DNA of 64,000 bases. Source: Cycas panzhihuaensis. Taxonomy: Eukaryota > Cycadophyta. Position numbers and translations under genes: made by a program. The stretch is from positions 184,829,741 to 184,893,740 of the forward strand of contig CM041465.1 in NCBI GenBank assembly GCA_023213395.1. The letters run 5' to 3'. The notes under the pieces were generated by a model, which was not told the origin of the DNA, did no database searches, and saw only the letters and a program-made list of their open reading frames with translations. Positions 46,608-57,614 of this stretch are shown one piece after another. The stretch's first letter is position 1. The number at the start of each line of letters is the position of its first letter.

Positions 46608-48935
46608 ATGCGACGCTTTTCCCGTTGCTTGCGCAGTCTACCTCCATTGTTAGAAGACCACGAGTATCGCCCTCTTCCTTTGTCAAATTCCAATTTGACT
46701 ATGGAGGGATACTCTTCTGATTGGGCCTACCACACCTCAACCTTAGAAACCCATGTTTTTCCTTCCTCTATTCTAGGGTCCACCCAAGAGGGTGATGACC
46801 CTCTTTATTACCTGAGTGACCAACATCTCTCACTCGACGTCCATCCCTCTACACACGCCGTAGAAGGATCCGCTCCTCTTGAGACTTACCACTTAATTGG
46901 TGACTCTTATGAGGAGCATCCCGAGGGACCTACCTCGTTCGAGGTCCCAACTACCTCTTACGAGTATGTAGGAACCCCTTCTGTCAACATAGTTGAAGCT
47001 CTCAGCGAGTGTCGTCGCGCGGCATGCTTGCAATCGCGTCCTGGATGGCTTAAGGGTGCTCTTCATGGAGGAGCCTCTTCTTCTTCCACTCCTCCCCCGC
47101 ATGCCTCATCCTCATCTACTCTTCCTTTGACAACAAATCCCTTTATGCCTATGCATGTGTCCTGCTCCTTTTCTATTCCTGTAGTGGGGGCACATGTTGC
47201 GCCTTCTATTTCTCATCAAGGTCCTAGCGTTCCGAGATCTTCCCGTGGTGTGTCTTTCCCTCAATTGAAGGTTAGCATACCCGTCCCTAACCAAACCAAT
47301 GTGTCGTCCCCTAATGTGGCGCATACCTTTCCTAGTAGGCCCATCGGTCCTACTAGCCTCTCAACTACCAGTCATGTGGGACCCACTCCCACACACTCTC
47401 AAAACCAATACGTTGGTGCTTCCTTCTACGTTCCCCCTGGGTATACTTCTTAACCTTGGGGGCAGGGTAGAGGAAGCCATCTCCCAGTTTATGGGGTGGA
47501 TCTGCTACACCCATATGGGGTTGCTCCACATATGGGTGGCCCATATGGGCAAAACTCGGTTCCACATCCATCTTGTCCGTCGTCCAACACAATTCCATTT
47601 ATTGTGCCTTCGCAAGGGAACCCGACTCCCTTCCAAGGCACCTACCCCCACGCCTCTTCTCAGCAGGGGGCGTTTCCTCAAGGAGAGATGGGTGTCCCAC
47701 CCCCATCTGCTCCTTGTTCATTACCTACCACGACATTCGCTGATCCTATGGTCCAGGCAAGGGCATGCCCCTTCATGGACTTTAGGTCAAAACCTCTATC
47801 TGTCAAGGCGTTAAGAACTAATCTACTGCCTCATCCCCCTGAAGTTCCTAGATTCGACGGAACTTTGTCGCAAGACCCGGCAGAGCATATGTGTAGTTTT
47901 TCTATGGCATGCATCGATTACTGGGCTTACGACCACATTTTAATGAAATTATTCTCGCGATCCTTGCAGGGTGACGCCCTCAAGTGGTTCTACCGTCTCC
48001 CTGCCCATTCCATCCATTCATTCCAGTAATTGGTGGATGAGTTCATCAACTATTTTAACATAGCTCGTCCATTCGAGAGCAGAATGAAGTCACTCCTTTC
48101 ACTCAAACAAGGTCACGATGAAATGAATCATGACTTTGTGCAGCGATTCCATTACTTGCTTCACTCCACTAAGGCAATATTGCCTGAGGAGTTGAAGCGA
48201 GACCTCTTCGTCAATGCGCTTCATCCCGAAGTATATGTGGAAGTCCTCAAAATGGGGACGACCACATGCGACTCCGCGATTGCCAAGTGTTTGGCGTTAG
48301 AGGCTATTGAGATCCAAGTGGGTCTCAAGAAACATCTTAAGCCCTCACAGTGCCGTGAGGCACCACCCCCAACTAAAGATACCAAACCTTCACAACCTAC
48401 CCAATCTTCCTCTCATCCGACTGAGAGGACTTTAGACCCTCTCACATCAGCCATATGCTCGTTTGAGCGTACGATGAAGGAACTCAAGCTTCAGGCTCCT
48501 TCATCTCCTACATCCAACAAACAAGTCCAACAAACAACTCAAGCTCCTCTCCCCAGGAATGGAAATGCCTAGTCCTCTCAAGCGAGAAGGTCAAACCCTC
48601 CGCTTGAGAAGAAGTGGTGCTCCGTTCATGGGGAGTGCTTCCACGATGATTCGCGTTGTAGGGCCCAGCATCCTAAGGATGCCCCTTGACGCAACTCTTC
48701 CCCTAAATGGGCCTCAAGGCCTAATTTGGATCAACCAGTTCACAAGGATCCGTTCCCTAAACATGCGGAACGTGATCGCGACACCCAAACCAAGAATAAT
48801 AGGAACCGAGGAAGATCGCCTGAGTCTCGTCCTTCCTACGATAAAGGGAAGGGTGCTCGTAACTCGTCTTCTTCCTCTCGTTCTCCTGACCGTCGCACCC
48901 CATTGCCTTCATGACCTCGAAATAAGGGAAAGAAG
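46608..48935 (+). pseudogene. Gypsy E gag
   Basis: A long Ser/Pro-rich N-terminal region (46608-47453, then 47496 onward after a phase change) leads to a retrotransposon gag capsid domain at about 47840-48330. Its blocks are VPRFDGTLSQDPAEHM, GDALKWFYRLP, then a stop at 48027, FESRMKSLLSLKQGHDEMN and LPEELKRDLFVNALHPEVYV. Near 48610-48660 there is a CSVHGECFHDDSRC motif (C-x2-H-x4-H-x4-C), a zinc-finger form common in this gypsy group, and then an R/S-rich tail. It has one in-frame stop and some shifts. Confidence 0.88.
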
Positions 48936-49754
48936 GTGATCCAGTTGCTTGAAGTGACTCCTTCCTATGCCCTTACGTGGTCTCAGGCCGCCAAGGAAGC
49001 AGCGGGAGCTTCTTGTTCTTCTGCTCCTTCCGACCCTCTTCTAGAGAACCTTCCTCCGAAAATACCTCTCTTTCCCAAGGCTATTCCTATACGCCCAGGT
49101 CGTTACGATTTCCAAAGGGCACTTACCCAGCCTACCGTGAAGGGTAAGCCCTTCTTCATCGTGGACGAGCTTCATACTGTTGTCGCAGGAATGTCCTTGA
49201 TGGACGTTTTGAGGAGTTGTCATGAGCAGCAGGCCCTCCTCCTGGAAGCTTTAGGATCGAGTGATGTGCCTATCCACACTTTGGGCGTCACCCAAAGCTG
49301 TAGACCCGTCATCTCATTTGATCCTAAGGATCTTCCTCCCACCGGTGAAAGGGAACGTCAGTGGAACTTCTCGTTCAATATCACTATCGATACACCCGAT
49401 TGTACCCTCCGAAGAACTGTTGTTGATAACGGTTCTTCTATCAATGCCATGCCCTTGCATGTCATGCAAGAGCTTGGTATCTCTGCCTTGGAACCTGTTC
49501 CATGGCGATGTTAAGGTTATGACGGTAGCGAGAAGACCCCTTTGGGGTCTGTCGCGATTCCGCTCACCCTTGAGGGCAAGACTGTTCTTACCGACGTTGT
49601 AGTCCTTGACGTTGACGTTGGCTACAACCTCCTTCTAGGTCATCCATGGCTTGACCAAATGGGAGTTGTGTGCTTGACTATTTGGGGGCAACTTAAATTC
49701 GTCTATGACGGACGAATGAGAGTGATTCCCCGCGAACACCCATTTACCAAATAA
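48936..49754 (+). pseudogene. Gypsy E aspartic protease
   Basis: The frame 48936-49514 ends in RTVVDNGSSINAMPLHVMQE, a retropepsin active site of D-N-G type. After a stop at 49514 and a small phase change it continues at 49542-49754 with LDVDVGYNLLLGHPWLDQMG, the conserved LLLGRPW-type end. The N-terminal part is the gag-protease linker (KGKPFFIVDELHTVVAGM). The domain is nearly complete. Confidence 0.88.
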
Positions 49755-50593
49755 ACTCGTTCCACCAATTTAGCAAACCGAGGTCCTTCTGCGCACGCCT
49801 CAGCCTGCTCTATTGGTATACCTAACCCATCTAAAGAAGATCCCGCATCTTCTTCCCCTAGTCTCACGCAGTTCGCCCCTATTGGCATTGGGAGTTACGG
49901 GTACCTTGCTTCATTTAGTAACGACGAGTCACACGATGAAGGCGAGGATTGTCTTCACCCCGTCTCTTTCCTCCGCGCCAGTAGGTCGCACCCGTCTCGT
50001 TCTAGATCCCTGTCAAGAATCTCTCTCATTGGTGAAGCTAGCTACTCCTGCGTGTCACACATAATCACTCGTATTAACCTGCCCATCGTCAGTTCTCCTT
50101 CTTCATTACCCCCGTAGGTAATGGCTTCGAAGAACTGCCTTTCGCTTCTTCCGAGGAGCCTCCTCTTGGCTTTCCTTCAGAATCCCATGAGGAAGTTAAG
50201 CAACCCGACGACCATCACGGTCTCGTTGCTTCTACTCCCTCCAGTGCTTCCTCTACTCGAAGTAAGATCATCCATGGGGTGGATTACTTCGAGGATGGTG
50301 AAGCCCTGCTTGAGCATCTGGCGGGTTTTGCGCCCAACTTGCCTTCTGGTCATCACAGGCTTGGTCACCAGAAGATCCTTGCGATCGGATCCACACTTGC
50401 CGATCCGATCCTATCTCCTATTCCACCTCCTCCTGTTGACCTTGCCCCTCTCCACTTTGAGGAGGGTAATGCCATATGCATGGGAGCGACCCAAGACATA
50501 GCCTTGGCCCCCGACAAGGTCATTAAGGTCAGGTTGGAATGTTCTCCTGATGAGATAAGGGAGTACTCCCTTCTATTCTAGGAGTTCCGAGAC
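49755..50593 (+). pseudogene. Gypsy E protease-RT linker
   Basis: Acidic and Ser/Pro-rich sequence in shifting phases. The frame 50279-50581 has FEDGEALLEHLAGFAPNLPS and VRLECSPDEIREYSLLF, the usual lead-in to gypsy RT (EFRDVFAWDYADMKGIDPSI follows across a stop at 50581). Confidence 0.75.
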
Positions 50594-51141
50594 GTGTTTG
50601 CATGGGATTATGCTGACATGAAGGGAATCGACCCCTCCATTATCACTCATAACCTCACCACCATTCCTAGCACCTGCCCTGTGCGCCAGAAGCAATGTCC
50701 CCTTCACCCGAAGCTCTTAGCCACCATCAAGATGGAGGTTGAGAAGCTTCTGGACGCTGGGCTTATTACTTCCATTGACTACCCTTCACTACACCTTGGG
50801 GTACCTTCGCCTACAAGGCGATGCCCTTCGGTCTTAAGAATGCAGGTGCTACTTACCAAAGAGCCATGCATTTCATTTTCCATGACCTCATTGATAACAC
50901 ATTGGAGGTCTTCATGGATGATATGATGGGTCTCTCCCGTGTCAGGGCCCATCATCCATCTGACTTACGTGCCATCTTCTCACGATGCCACAAGTATCAC
51001 GTTAGTCTTAATCCGCTCAAGTATGTGTTTGCCGTTACCTCGGGTAAACTTCTTGGGTTCCTTGTGTCCAAACAAGGAATTCAGATTGACCCTAACAAGG
51101 TCAGGGCAATCCTTGACATGACACCACCTAGAACTCAATGA
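50594..51141 (+). pseudogene. Gypsy E reverse transcriptase with internal deletion
   Basis: Fingers: FAWDYADMKGIDPSIITH and KMEVEKLLDAGLITSIDYP to about 50784. The next intact codons read FTTPWGTFAYKAMPFGLKN (50788 onward, in another phase), so the block that should lie between (including the Asp of the first catalytic motif) is absent, an estimated 70-80 codons. The remaining catalytic motif is FMDDMMG at 50911, and the thumb (KLLGFLVSKQGIQIDPNKV) is intact. This copy cannot make active RT. Confidence 0.9.
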
Positions 51142-51673
51142 CAGATTAAGTCGTTTCTAGGTAGGCTTGGTTTCCTCAGGCGCTTCTTAGCAGACTTCGC
51201 TGTGAGCGTTAGACCCCTCACGAACCTATTGAAGAAGGGAGCTCATTTTGCCTGGTTTGACAAGACCCAAAAGGCCTTCGAAGGACTTAAGGAAGCCCTA
51301 GCTTCCACTCCTACGTTGGCACCTCCTCGATTCGATAGGCCCTTTGTCCTATACACCTCAGCGACTAACGAGTCCTTGGGCACTATGTTAGCTCAGGAGG
51401 ATGACTCAGGAACTGAGAGAGCTATATATTTCATCAGTTACACCCTCGTGGCTGCTGAGCTTAACTATTCCCCCGCTGAGAAGGAGTGCCTCTCCTTGGT
51501 CCATGCGACCAAGAAGTTCAAACACTACTTGCTTGGCAACACCACCAAGGTGATCATTCAATCTGATCCCTTGCGATGCTAACGACTCGTTCGGTTGTGG
51601 TAGGGCTGGTCTTTGGGTCATCTTACTTCAAGAATTCGACCTCCATATCGTCAATCAGAAATCAAAGAAGGAA
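51142..51673 (+). pseudogene. Gypsy E native RNase H (degenerate)
   Basis: After the RT connection (SFLGRLGFLRRFLADFA), the frame 51202-51582 shows LLKKGAHFAWFDKTQKAFEG, then FVLYTSATNESLGTMLAQ. The position that normally holds the first catalytic Asp (YTDAS) is Ser. ERAIYFISYTLVAAELNYSP and VIIQSDPLRC complete the domain. Loss of the native site is typical where a second RNase H supplies the activity. No second RNase H lies between here and the integrase. Confidence 0.87.
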
Positions 51674-53050
51674 ATGGTAGTGGCCCAGCAACTCACGTAC
51701 GCCCCTATCCCTAACTCCTTTGGTGGCTCCGTTGATGACTCTCTCCCCGATGAGTCTATCCTGACGATTCAGGGAGTCTCTCCCCATCTGCTCATCGACA
51801 ACGAGTGGTATGGTGACATAGTGTGGTATCTTACGCAGCAGCAATACCGCCTCGACGCTAGTAGCAAAGTTAGATCTCGTATCTGGACTTCTGCCAGGCA
51901 ATACCTCTTCATGGACAAGGTATTATACAAGAGGTCCTTCGATGGGATCCTCCTCCACTGCGTCACTACTGACAAAGCTGACCAGGTACTTCGCGAATGC
52001 CACCACGGTGTTTGTGGAGGTCACTTTGGGGGCCAGTCCATGGCTCAGAGGATCCTTCGCATGGGTTATTTCTAGCCGTCCCTTTTCAAGGACACTCACG
52101 CCTTTGCTCTGAAATGTCGGCGATGTCAGGAACACGCTAACATTTCCCATGTGCCTTTCGAGGCCCTGCATCCTATTGTTTCGCCATGGCCTTTTGCTCA
52201 GTGGGGACTAGACCTTATTGGGGCTATCTCCCCACCTTCGTCGTCACAGCACAAGTTTATCTTGACTGCCATGGAGTATTTTACCAAATGGGCGGAGGCC
52301 ATTCCCTTGATCACTACCCCTAGTAAAACGATTGCCATGTTCATTTACCAGCACATCATTTACCGTTTTGGAATTCTGGATGTCCTAATCACTGACAATG
52401 GAACTCCTCTCTGTAATAAGGAGATGGATGAGCTTTGTGAGAAGTTCAAAATTTCTCACAAGACTTCCTCCCCTTACTACCCTCAAGCAAATGGCCAAGT
52501 GGAGTCTTTCAATAAGACTCTCGTTAACATTCTCAAGAAAACCGTTGCTCAATCCCAAAAGGATTGGCACCTTCAGTTGCCCTCCGCTTTGTGGGCTTAC
52601 AGCACCTCTATCCATTCTGCCACAGGAATGACCCCGTTCTCCGTGGTCTACGGTACCGAGGCAGTACTCCCGCTGGAGGTGGAGATTCCCTCCTTGCGAG
52701 TCACCCTTCGAGGTTTCATCGATGAAGAGTCGATCCGTCAGGCTCGCCTGCTAGACCTCGAAGCTTTGGATGAGAGACGCTTAGCTGCTTATCAGGCTAA
52801 CCTGGCATCCAAAGCTTGCTCACAAAGGACCTACAATAAACATCTTCGTTCCCGCCCTTTGTTTCCTGGTGACCACGTCCTCAAGCTCGAGTATCTCCAT
52901 GACTGCTTGACCAAATTCAAACCCCGATGGGTTAGTCCTTTCGTCATTATCGAATCCCTTGGTAATGGTACCTACAGGATAGCCACCCTAGAAGGGCTTG
53001 AATTTGAGAAAGCTGTTAATGGGAAATTCCTTAAAAAGTTTTATGCATGA
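51674..53050 (+). pseudogene. Gypsy E integrase
   Basis: An H2C2 zinc finger spans about 51990-52130 (HHGVCGGHFGG, CRRCQEHAN) with one stop at 52073. The catalytic core in the 52151-53050 frame is uninterrupted: GLDLIGAISPP (first Asp, 52211), VLITDNGTPLCNK (second Asp) and NGQVESFNKTL (Glu). The C-terminal DNA-binding part ends LGNGTYRIATLEG and FLKKFYA, then a stop. At 299 codons it is the longest intact frame in the window. No chromodomain is seen. Confidence 0.95.
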
Positions 53051-53875
53051 TCTTTCGGCGATCCCTTCGCCTTGCTCCGAAATGAGCCTAAACTACCATC
53101 TTAGGTTGTCCCCATTCTTCCTAACCACGGGTAGAATGGCAATTTAAGATGGATCCTTCTTCTTTCCTCTGGTTCCTCCCGCGGAACCTGCGTTCCCATA
53201 CCCTCTCGGGAACTTTTGTTGTCCTGCTTAGGCATCCCCCAATCAGGAAGACGCTTTGGAGCATCGTCACTCCTCTTTCCTGTCTGTCGTTTCCTTCACA
53301 TATTCTGCTATGCCCTTCCGCAGGCATGTATGCCACTCTATCCTCTAACCTTACACCTCTCTATCATCTCCACTCGCAACGTGTGTGTGTGCTCTTGTTA
53401 GACATATAGCCATACATAGAAGGAAACGTGTGCACCATACAATAAAATATTCATAACATAAAATATCCATAGCATAACATTTACAACATACAAAATAAAC
53501 ACGCATATCATCACACATGATATATACACAGCATCTCATATCCAAATGGGGTTCCAATTACCCTATATATATATATACATCCAAAAATCATATCACGTCA
53601 TACATCTGGGAAGCCGGTGTCCTTGTAGGGGGTGTATAATCATATGATCCTATATATGACCCCCTGGAGGCCCATGCTTTCCCCTGTCAGAATTATATGT
53701 ACATATCCTATGCTACTGTTGCCCCGCTCCTAGGGTACCGGCTCCCGGTCTATGTGATCCCTCTCCTGGGGACCACATCCCTCCGAGGCTCCTCTTGGGC
53801 CTCCGTGAGCTGCCCGCCTCGCTCTCCTCGTCTCGAGGTCATCTCGGGGTCATCGTCGCCGTGTGGGTATGCGTC
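53051..53875 (+). other. Gypsy E spacer, first part
   Basis: No coding domain is recognisable. It changes from GC-rich to AT-rich around 53410-53600, where there are short TA and ACATA runs. The frames on both strands are not supported. Confidence 0.5.
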
Positions 53876-55680
53876 CTACTCCAGCTCGACCTCGATGCCA
53901 TTTATGCTACCAGCTGATTGTATCGGGCCTGGATACGATCCCTCTCCCCTCGGAGTGCTTCCTCCATCACCCTGAGACGTTCTGTGACTATCGCTAACTG
54001 GATCCTGCTCCCGGCATCTCACTTTGCTCATACATGCCTCTAGAGCCTGCACCCGTCCGCGTAGCTCGTCCCTCTCACGCCTCGCATCGTCTCTGTCTTG
54101 CTGCAGCCATCCCCGGGATGTCACGTGCTCTTGGGACTCTATTGTCCATATGTCCCTCGCCCTCACCAACGGGGTGAATGCCTCTGTGTGGGCACCTGCC
54201 GCTCTAGGCTCATCCCCTGCCTGGATGGGCAGTTGCCCCTCTACATATACCTAAGGGAATATATTCCTCACCACAGCCTCTATCAGTCTCCTGATCTCTG
54301 CTGCACCTGCCAATGCAACATGCCATGTGTTAGTGTATCTCACCATATACCATGATCAAACCAAACCAAACATCTATTTGGATGCCAAACGACACTGAAA
54401 AGGGTTAGGTCTTACCTGCTGTGGCCGCCGGCTCCTCTGGTCATGGGGCATCCTCCCCTCCTGGCTCTCTGCCAGCTGTGGGTGCCTCATCCTCTGGCAC
54501 CTCCTCTGCCTGGGCCTCCCTCCTCGTAGGGACCGACTCAGCTCTCGTCCCTCCGGATCCCATCACGATCCGTAGCCTGCGGGCCCTGGTCATGGGTCTC
54601 CTGCTCTCATCTTGCACACCTGATAGGCCTGCCTCTCCTCTGGAAGCCCCAGATGGACCCTCTGCACCTCTGCCATCCCTGAGGGACCTGCCTCTCCTAC
54701 AGGTCGTGACGGGCTGGCCCTATCATCCCCATCATCTCCATCGTCTCCACCATCATCGCCTGTGGGCACTCCTGCTCTGCCTGCCTCGTCGTCACTATCC
54801 CACCTCACCGTCCTATAGGGCTTTGCTATATAATCTGGTAGGGTGAGGAGGTCTAGTGACATAGCCTCCACCGATCGTCAAACATGGGCCCCGTCCTCTC
54901 TCCCTCTCAGCCGAGTCTGCCACCTGTGGACCATCAGGGCCCGCTCTGTGATGGGGTGTGGTCCCCTTGCTCGTGCCACTGCCGCGAAATGATCGAAGAA
55001 CCAACACTGTAGTAGTGTGCTATATGACAACCCTCCTCTGCCAGTCATCTTGATAGTATCCAGCTGGGCGACGAGGTTCACCGCTAGCAGGGTCGCCTAG
55101 TCCATCCTTTCGCCGGCTTCACAGTAGCGAACTGCATCTAACCATCCACCTGGAATCTCCCTATAGTTCTATTTTCGGGAAATCTGGAACAGAACGCACA
55201 GTATAACTAACTTCCTCACCCAAGGAATCCCTGACATCAGTATAGTCTGGAGGGGAGCTCCCCTCCACTCCCATCTGCTCCTCTGTGAAGAAGCAGGCTG
55301 CCTCACATATCTTGCCTCGGTGCTGGCGGTATCCCGATCTCATCGGCCTCCACGCCGCCAAGACTCCCGATGTCTGCAGTATATCTCTTGGTGTGGCCAT
55401 CACGTCACCTACCTGCGGTAGGTAGAACACATGCCTCCTCCTATCCTAATGGGATACTATATCGACCAGCAACCTTTGATCTGATGCATACTGAGGTGTC
55501 TTGAGGGCCTTGTATAGGCCACACCTCTGCAGGATCTCCCTGTCCTCCTGTGATGCCATCTCCATGTAACTCAACATGGCCATACCTACGTTCTTGCGGT
55601 TATCTACCACGATGACAGCCTGTCCATACCAAAAACAATCCAAGTTAGCCTCATGTCAGTTACTATCACCCCTCACTCTC
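53876..55680 (-). pseudogene. Antisense plant mobile domain (PMD)-like gene in gypsy E
   Basis: Reading right to left, 55643-55446 and 55430-55161 are one frame split by a single TAG: EILQRCGLYKALKTP, DQRLLVDIVSH, HVFYLPQVGDVMATPRDIL and SGYRQ follow the pattern of the plant mobile domain (GL..L, D..L..ALV.RW, HTFHLP.GE.T.TL.DV). After a one-base slip comes IPGGWLDAVRYCEAGERMD, then NLVAQLDTIKMTGRGGLSYS and LLQCWFFDHFAA (55081-54878). An acidic Asp-Gly stretch, a GT-AG intron (54415-54307) and a charged, coiled-coil-like tail (RDDARRERDELRGRVQALEA) end at 53876. PMDs of the MAIN/MAIL type occur in host genes and in transposons, so capture by a gypsy element is plausible. Function in the element is unknown; several stops make this copy a pseudogene. 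Confidence 0.72.
54307..54415 (-). other. Probable spliceosomal intron in the antisense PMD-like gene
   Basis: Minus strand donor AG|GTAAGA at 54415, acceptor TTGGCAG| at 54307, and a branch-like CACTAAC about 24-30 bases before the acceptor. The frames on both sides join in one phase (ATAG|GTGCAGCAGAG) to give AAEIRRLIEAVVRN. Length 109 bases, normal for a short plant intron. Confidence 0.65.
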
Positions 55681-55802
55681 TCAAAACTCTCTTTGCCTAA
55701 GATTTGGGGTTGTTTTGGCCCCACTATCTTTTTGCCTTCGCCGTCTGCACCAAACTCGGTGACAATAAGTTGGCATGGGTCCTGTGGTGATCGGGTCCTG
55801 TG

Positions 55803-55949
55803 GTAATGATCACGGTACCGCGATCATTACTGTAATATGAACGGCGATCCCCCAAAAGGGGAGGATTTTTGCCCCGAAAAAAAACTAAAATCTTTCTGGT
55901 GGACCCCGTGGGGCCCACCGGGACCAGGGCTCCCTAATGCCCAGGTCCC
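55803..55949. promoter_or_regulatory. Cluster of four inverted repeats upstream of the antisense gene
   Basis: (1) 55803-55830: arms GTAATGATC and GATCATTAC around a CGGTACCG core, one mismatched pair. (2) 55850-55861: CCCC-AAAA-GGGG. (3) 55898-55919: GGTGGACCCC and GGGGCCCACC, one mismatch. (4) 55920-55930 and 55939-55949: an 11-base stem (GGGACCAGGGC with GCCCAGGTCCC) with one mismatch and an 8-base loop. All lie within about 160-310 bases 5' of the antisense PMD frame. A promoter role is inference. Confidence 0.65.
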
Positions 55950-56795
55950 CGCCTATTTCTAGGTCTGATTCAGACTCTGAGAGGCCTCCGATTGCCCATA
56001 AGGGGCACTAAAAAACTACATAAAATTATAAAAAACCAATGAACTTCAAACTTTGAAATGGGTTGGGTTTAGTGACATCCACTCACTGGATCCAGTCTTG
56101 CTGTCGCCATGTCGTCCTGCCAATCCCGCTGGCTCTCTCTGATCTCCGATCCAACGGTCCGATCTCTCCCTGCGTGCCTCCAAAGTTAGGTGGCGCTCCA
56201 CTGCGTAAAGAAATGGCTCTGGTTTCGTACGAGAGCCGATGAAAATGAATCCATTTTCCGGTTGTTTTCCTTATATAAGCGGGGGCCCCAACGGGCACTT
56301 CTTCCGTTTTTGGCCCGCGACAACTGTTGGGACTGTCCCATTTCCCTGTTTGCCTTTGCCTTCTGGCCCTATCGCCCGTTGTGCTCTCTTGACACCCTTT
56401 TTGCACTTTCTCGCAGGTGCATTTATGGTGCCTCATTTTTGCACTTTTTCCCCGGGCCTTTCCGTCTCGTTTTACATGCCACTTCTGTGCATGCCCGAGT
56501 TTATACTTGTTTGGCTCGTTTCGTCGCCCTGGACTCATTTTCGCAATCCTTTTTCACTCTTGGGGTCCCCAAAGGGAATGCTCCCCTGCCTGGGGGCATG
56601 TTTCTCTTTCCGAAGCGACCTTTTAGCACCCTATGAGGCTTTTTCCTCTGACCACTCTCTACCGGTGATCGGACTGCTTGCTCTCGCCCTGGGTAACCTC
56701 ATTGCTAGGTCCTCCTACCCTTCATGGCCACCTTTCTGCTTACCTTTCGAGTATTGCTTTTATTATTTATTAACTACCAGGATTTCGTGTCACCC
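55950..56795. other. Gypsy E spacer before the second RNase H
   Basis: Open frames on both strands (for example minus 56083-56538 and plus 56239-56916) overlap each other and match nothing I know. On the minus strand this would be upstream of the PMD-like gene. No gene called. Confidence 0.45.
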
Positions 56796-57218
56796 ATGTC
56801 TATCTACATCTTTACCGACGGCGGAAGCCGCGGTAACCCTGGACCTTCTGCCGCTGCATGGATTCTCCGCAGCCCTTCTGGGCACAATCTCCTCCGCTCT
56901 GGAATCTTCCTCCTAGAGGCTACTAACAACGAAGCTAAATATACAGCTGTTATTAAAGCCCTTACCGATGCCCTCCATTTTCATCATGGATCCATCGTTT
57001 TGCTTTGTGACTCTCAAGTTGTGGTGTCTCACCTCATAAGGTTTACCAGGTGCGGTGCCCTCACTTGAGGACTTTTGCTTCTACTGCAAGATCTCTCCTA
57101 GCCCGCTTCTCTTCCGTCGATATCCAGCATATCCCTTGGGCTCTCAACGCTGAGGCAGATAGTCTCGTTCGCCTCATCCTTAAGCGCCGCCTTCCTCTCC
57201 TTGCTGACCGTCCCTGAG
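56796..57218 (+). pseudogene. Second RNase H (archaeal/cellular type) of gypsy E
   Basis: The ATG at 56796 opens MSIYIFTDGGSRGNPGPSAA, with the first catalytic Asp in FTDGG. ATNNEAKYTAVIKAL follows with the Glu and VLLCDSQVVVSHL with the second Asp. After one base slip near 57048 the other phase gives VDIQHIPWALNAEADSLVRL, where the last Asp stands, then a stop at about 57217. All four catalytic positions (D-E-D-D) are thus present. The GNPGPSAAAW start is the RVT_3-type RNase H found in Tat-like gypsy elements. Here it is located about 3.7 kb downstream of integrase and 400 bases before the 3' LTR. It could digest RNA in place of the degenerate native domain. Confidence 0.88.
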
Positions 57219-57614
57219 GCTTGTCTGGTCCCTGTCGCCCAAGTCCGAGGTCATCTTACACGTTGCTTTATGACCCGTTCGCACCTCTGAAAATTGGCTG
57301 CTAATGAGGTAAAACTATGGTGCCTACCCTTTGTTTGCTCTGTTATGCATATCCTTCTGCATCTTTTGAGGTGGGGGCAGCCCCCTCGCCTTTCTCATTT
57401 GTCCAGTCGGTTTCCAGGTGGCTTATAGGCAGCCTCTATATTGTCTCCACCACCGCTTTCGTATCCACGTGTTCCGCCACGACACTCGTTGGCACCATTG
57501 CCTACTGTTATGATCTTGATTGATATATCTATATACACATGTGCTACTGACAGTTATTTTGCCAGCATTCGCCATCGCACCAGGCTTCCGAGTAGCGAGG
57601 CTCTGCCGAAGCGA
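57219..57614 (+). other. Gypsy E 3' untranslated region
   Basis: Between the second RNase H and the LTR. It includes the G-rich stretch AGGTGGGGGCAG at 57370 and a weak purine run (CCGAAGCGA) directly before the LTR as candidate polypurine tract. Confidence 0.5.

Noticed and set aside
56083-56538. 151-codon minus-strand frame and overlapping plus-strand frames in the E spacer
   Set aside because: Opposing frames over GC-richer DNA, no domain; only the PMD-like blocks further left are supported.
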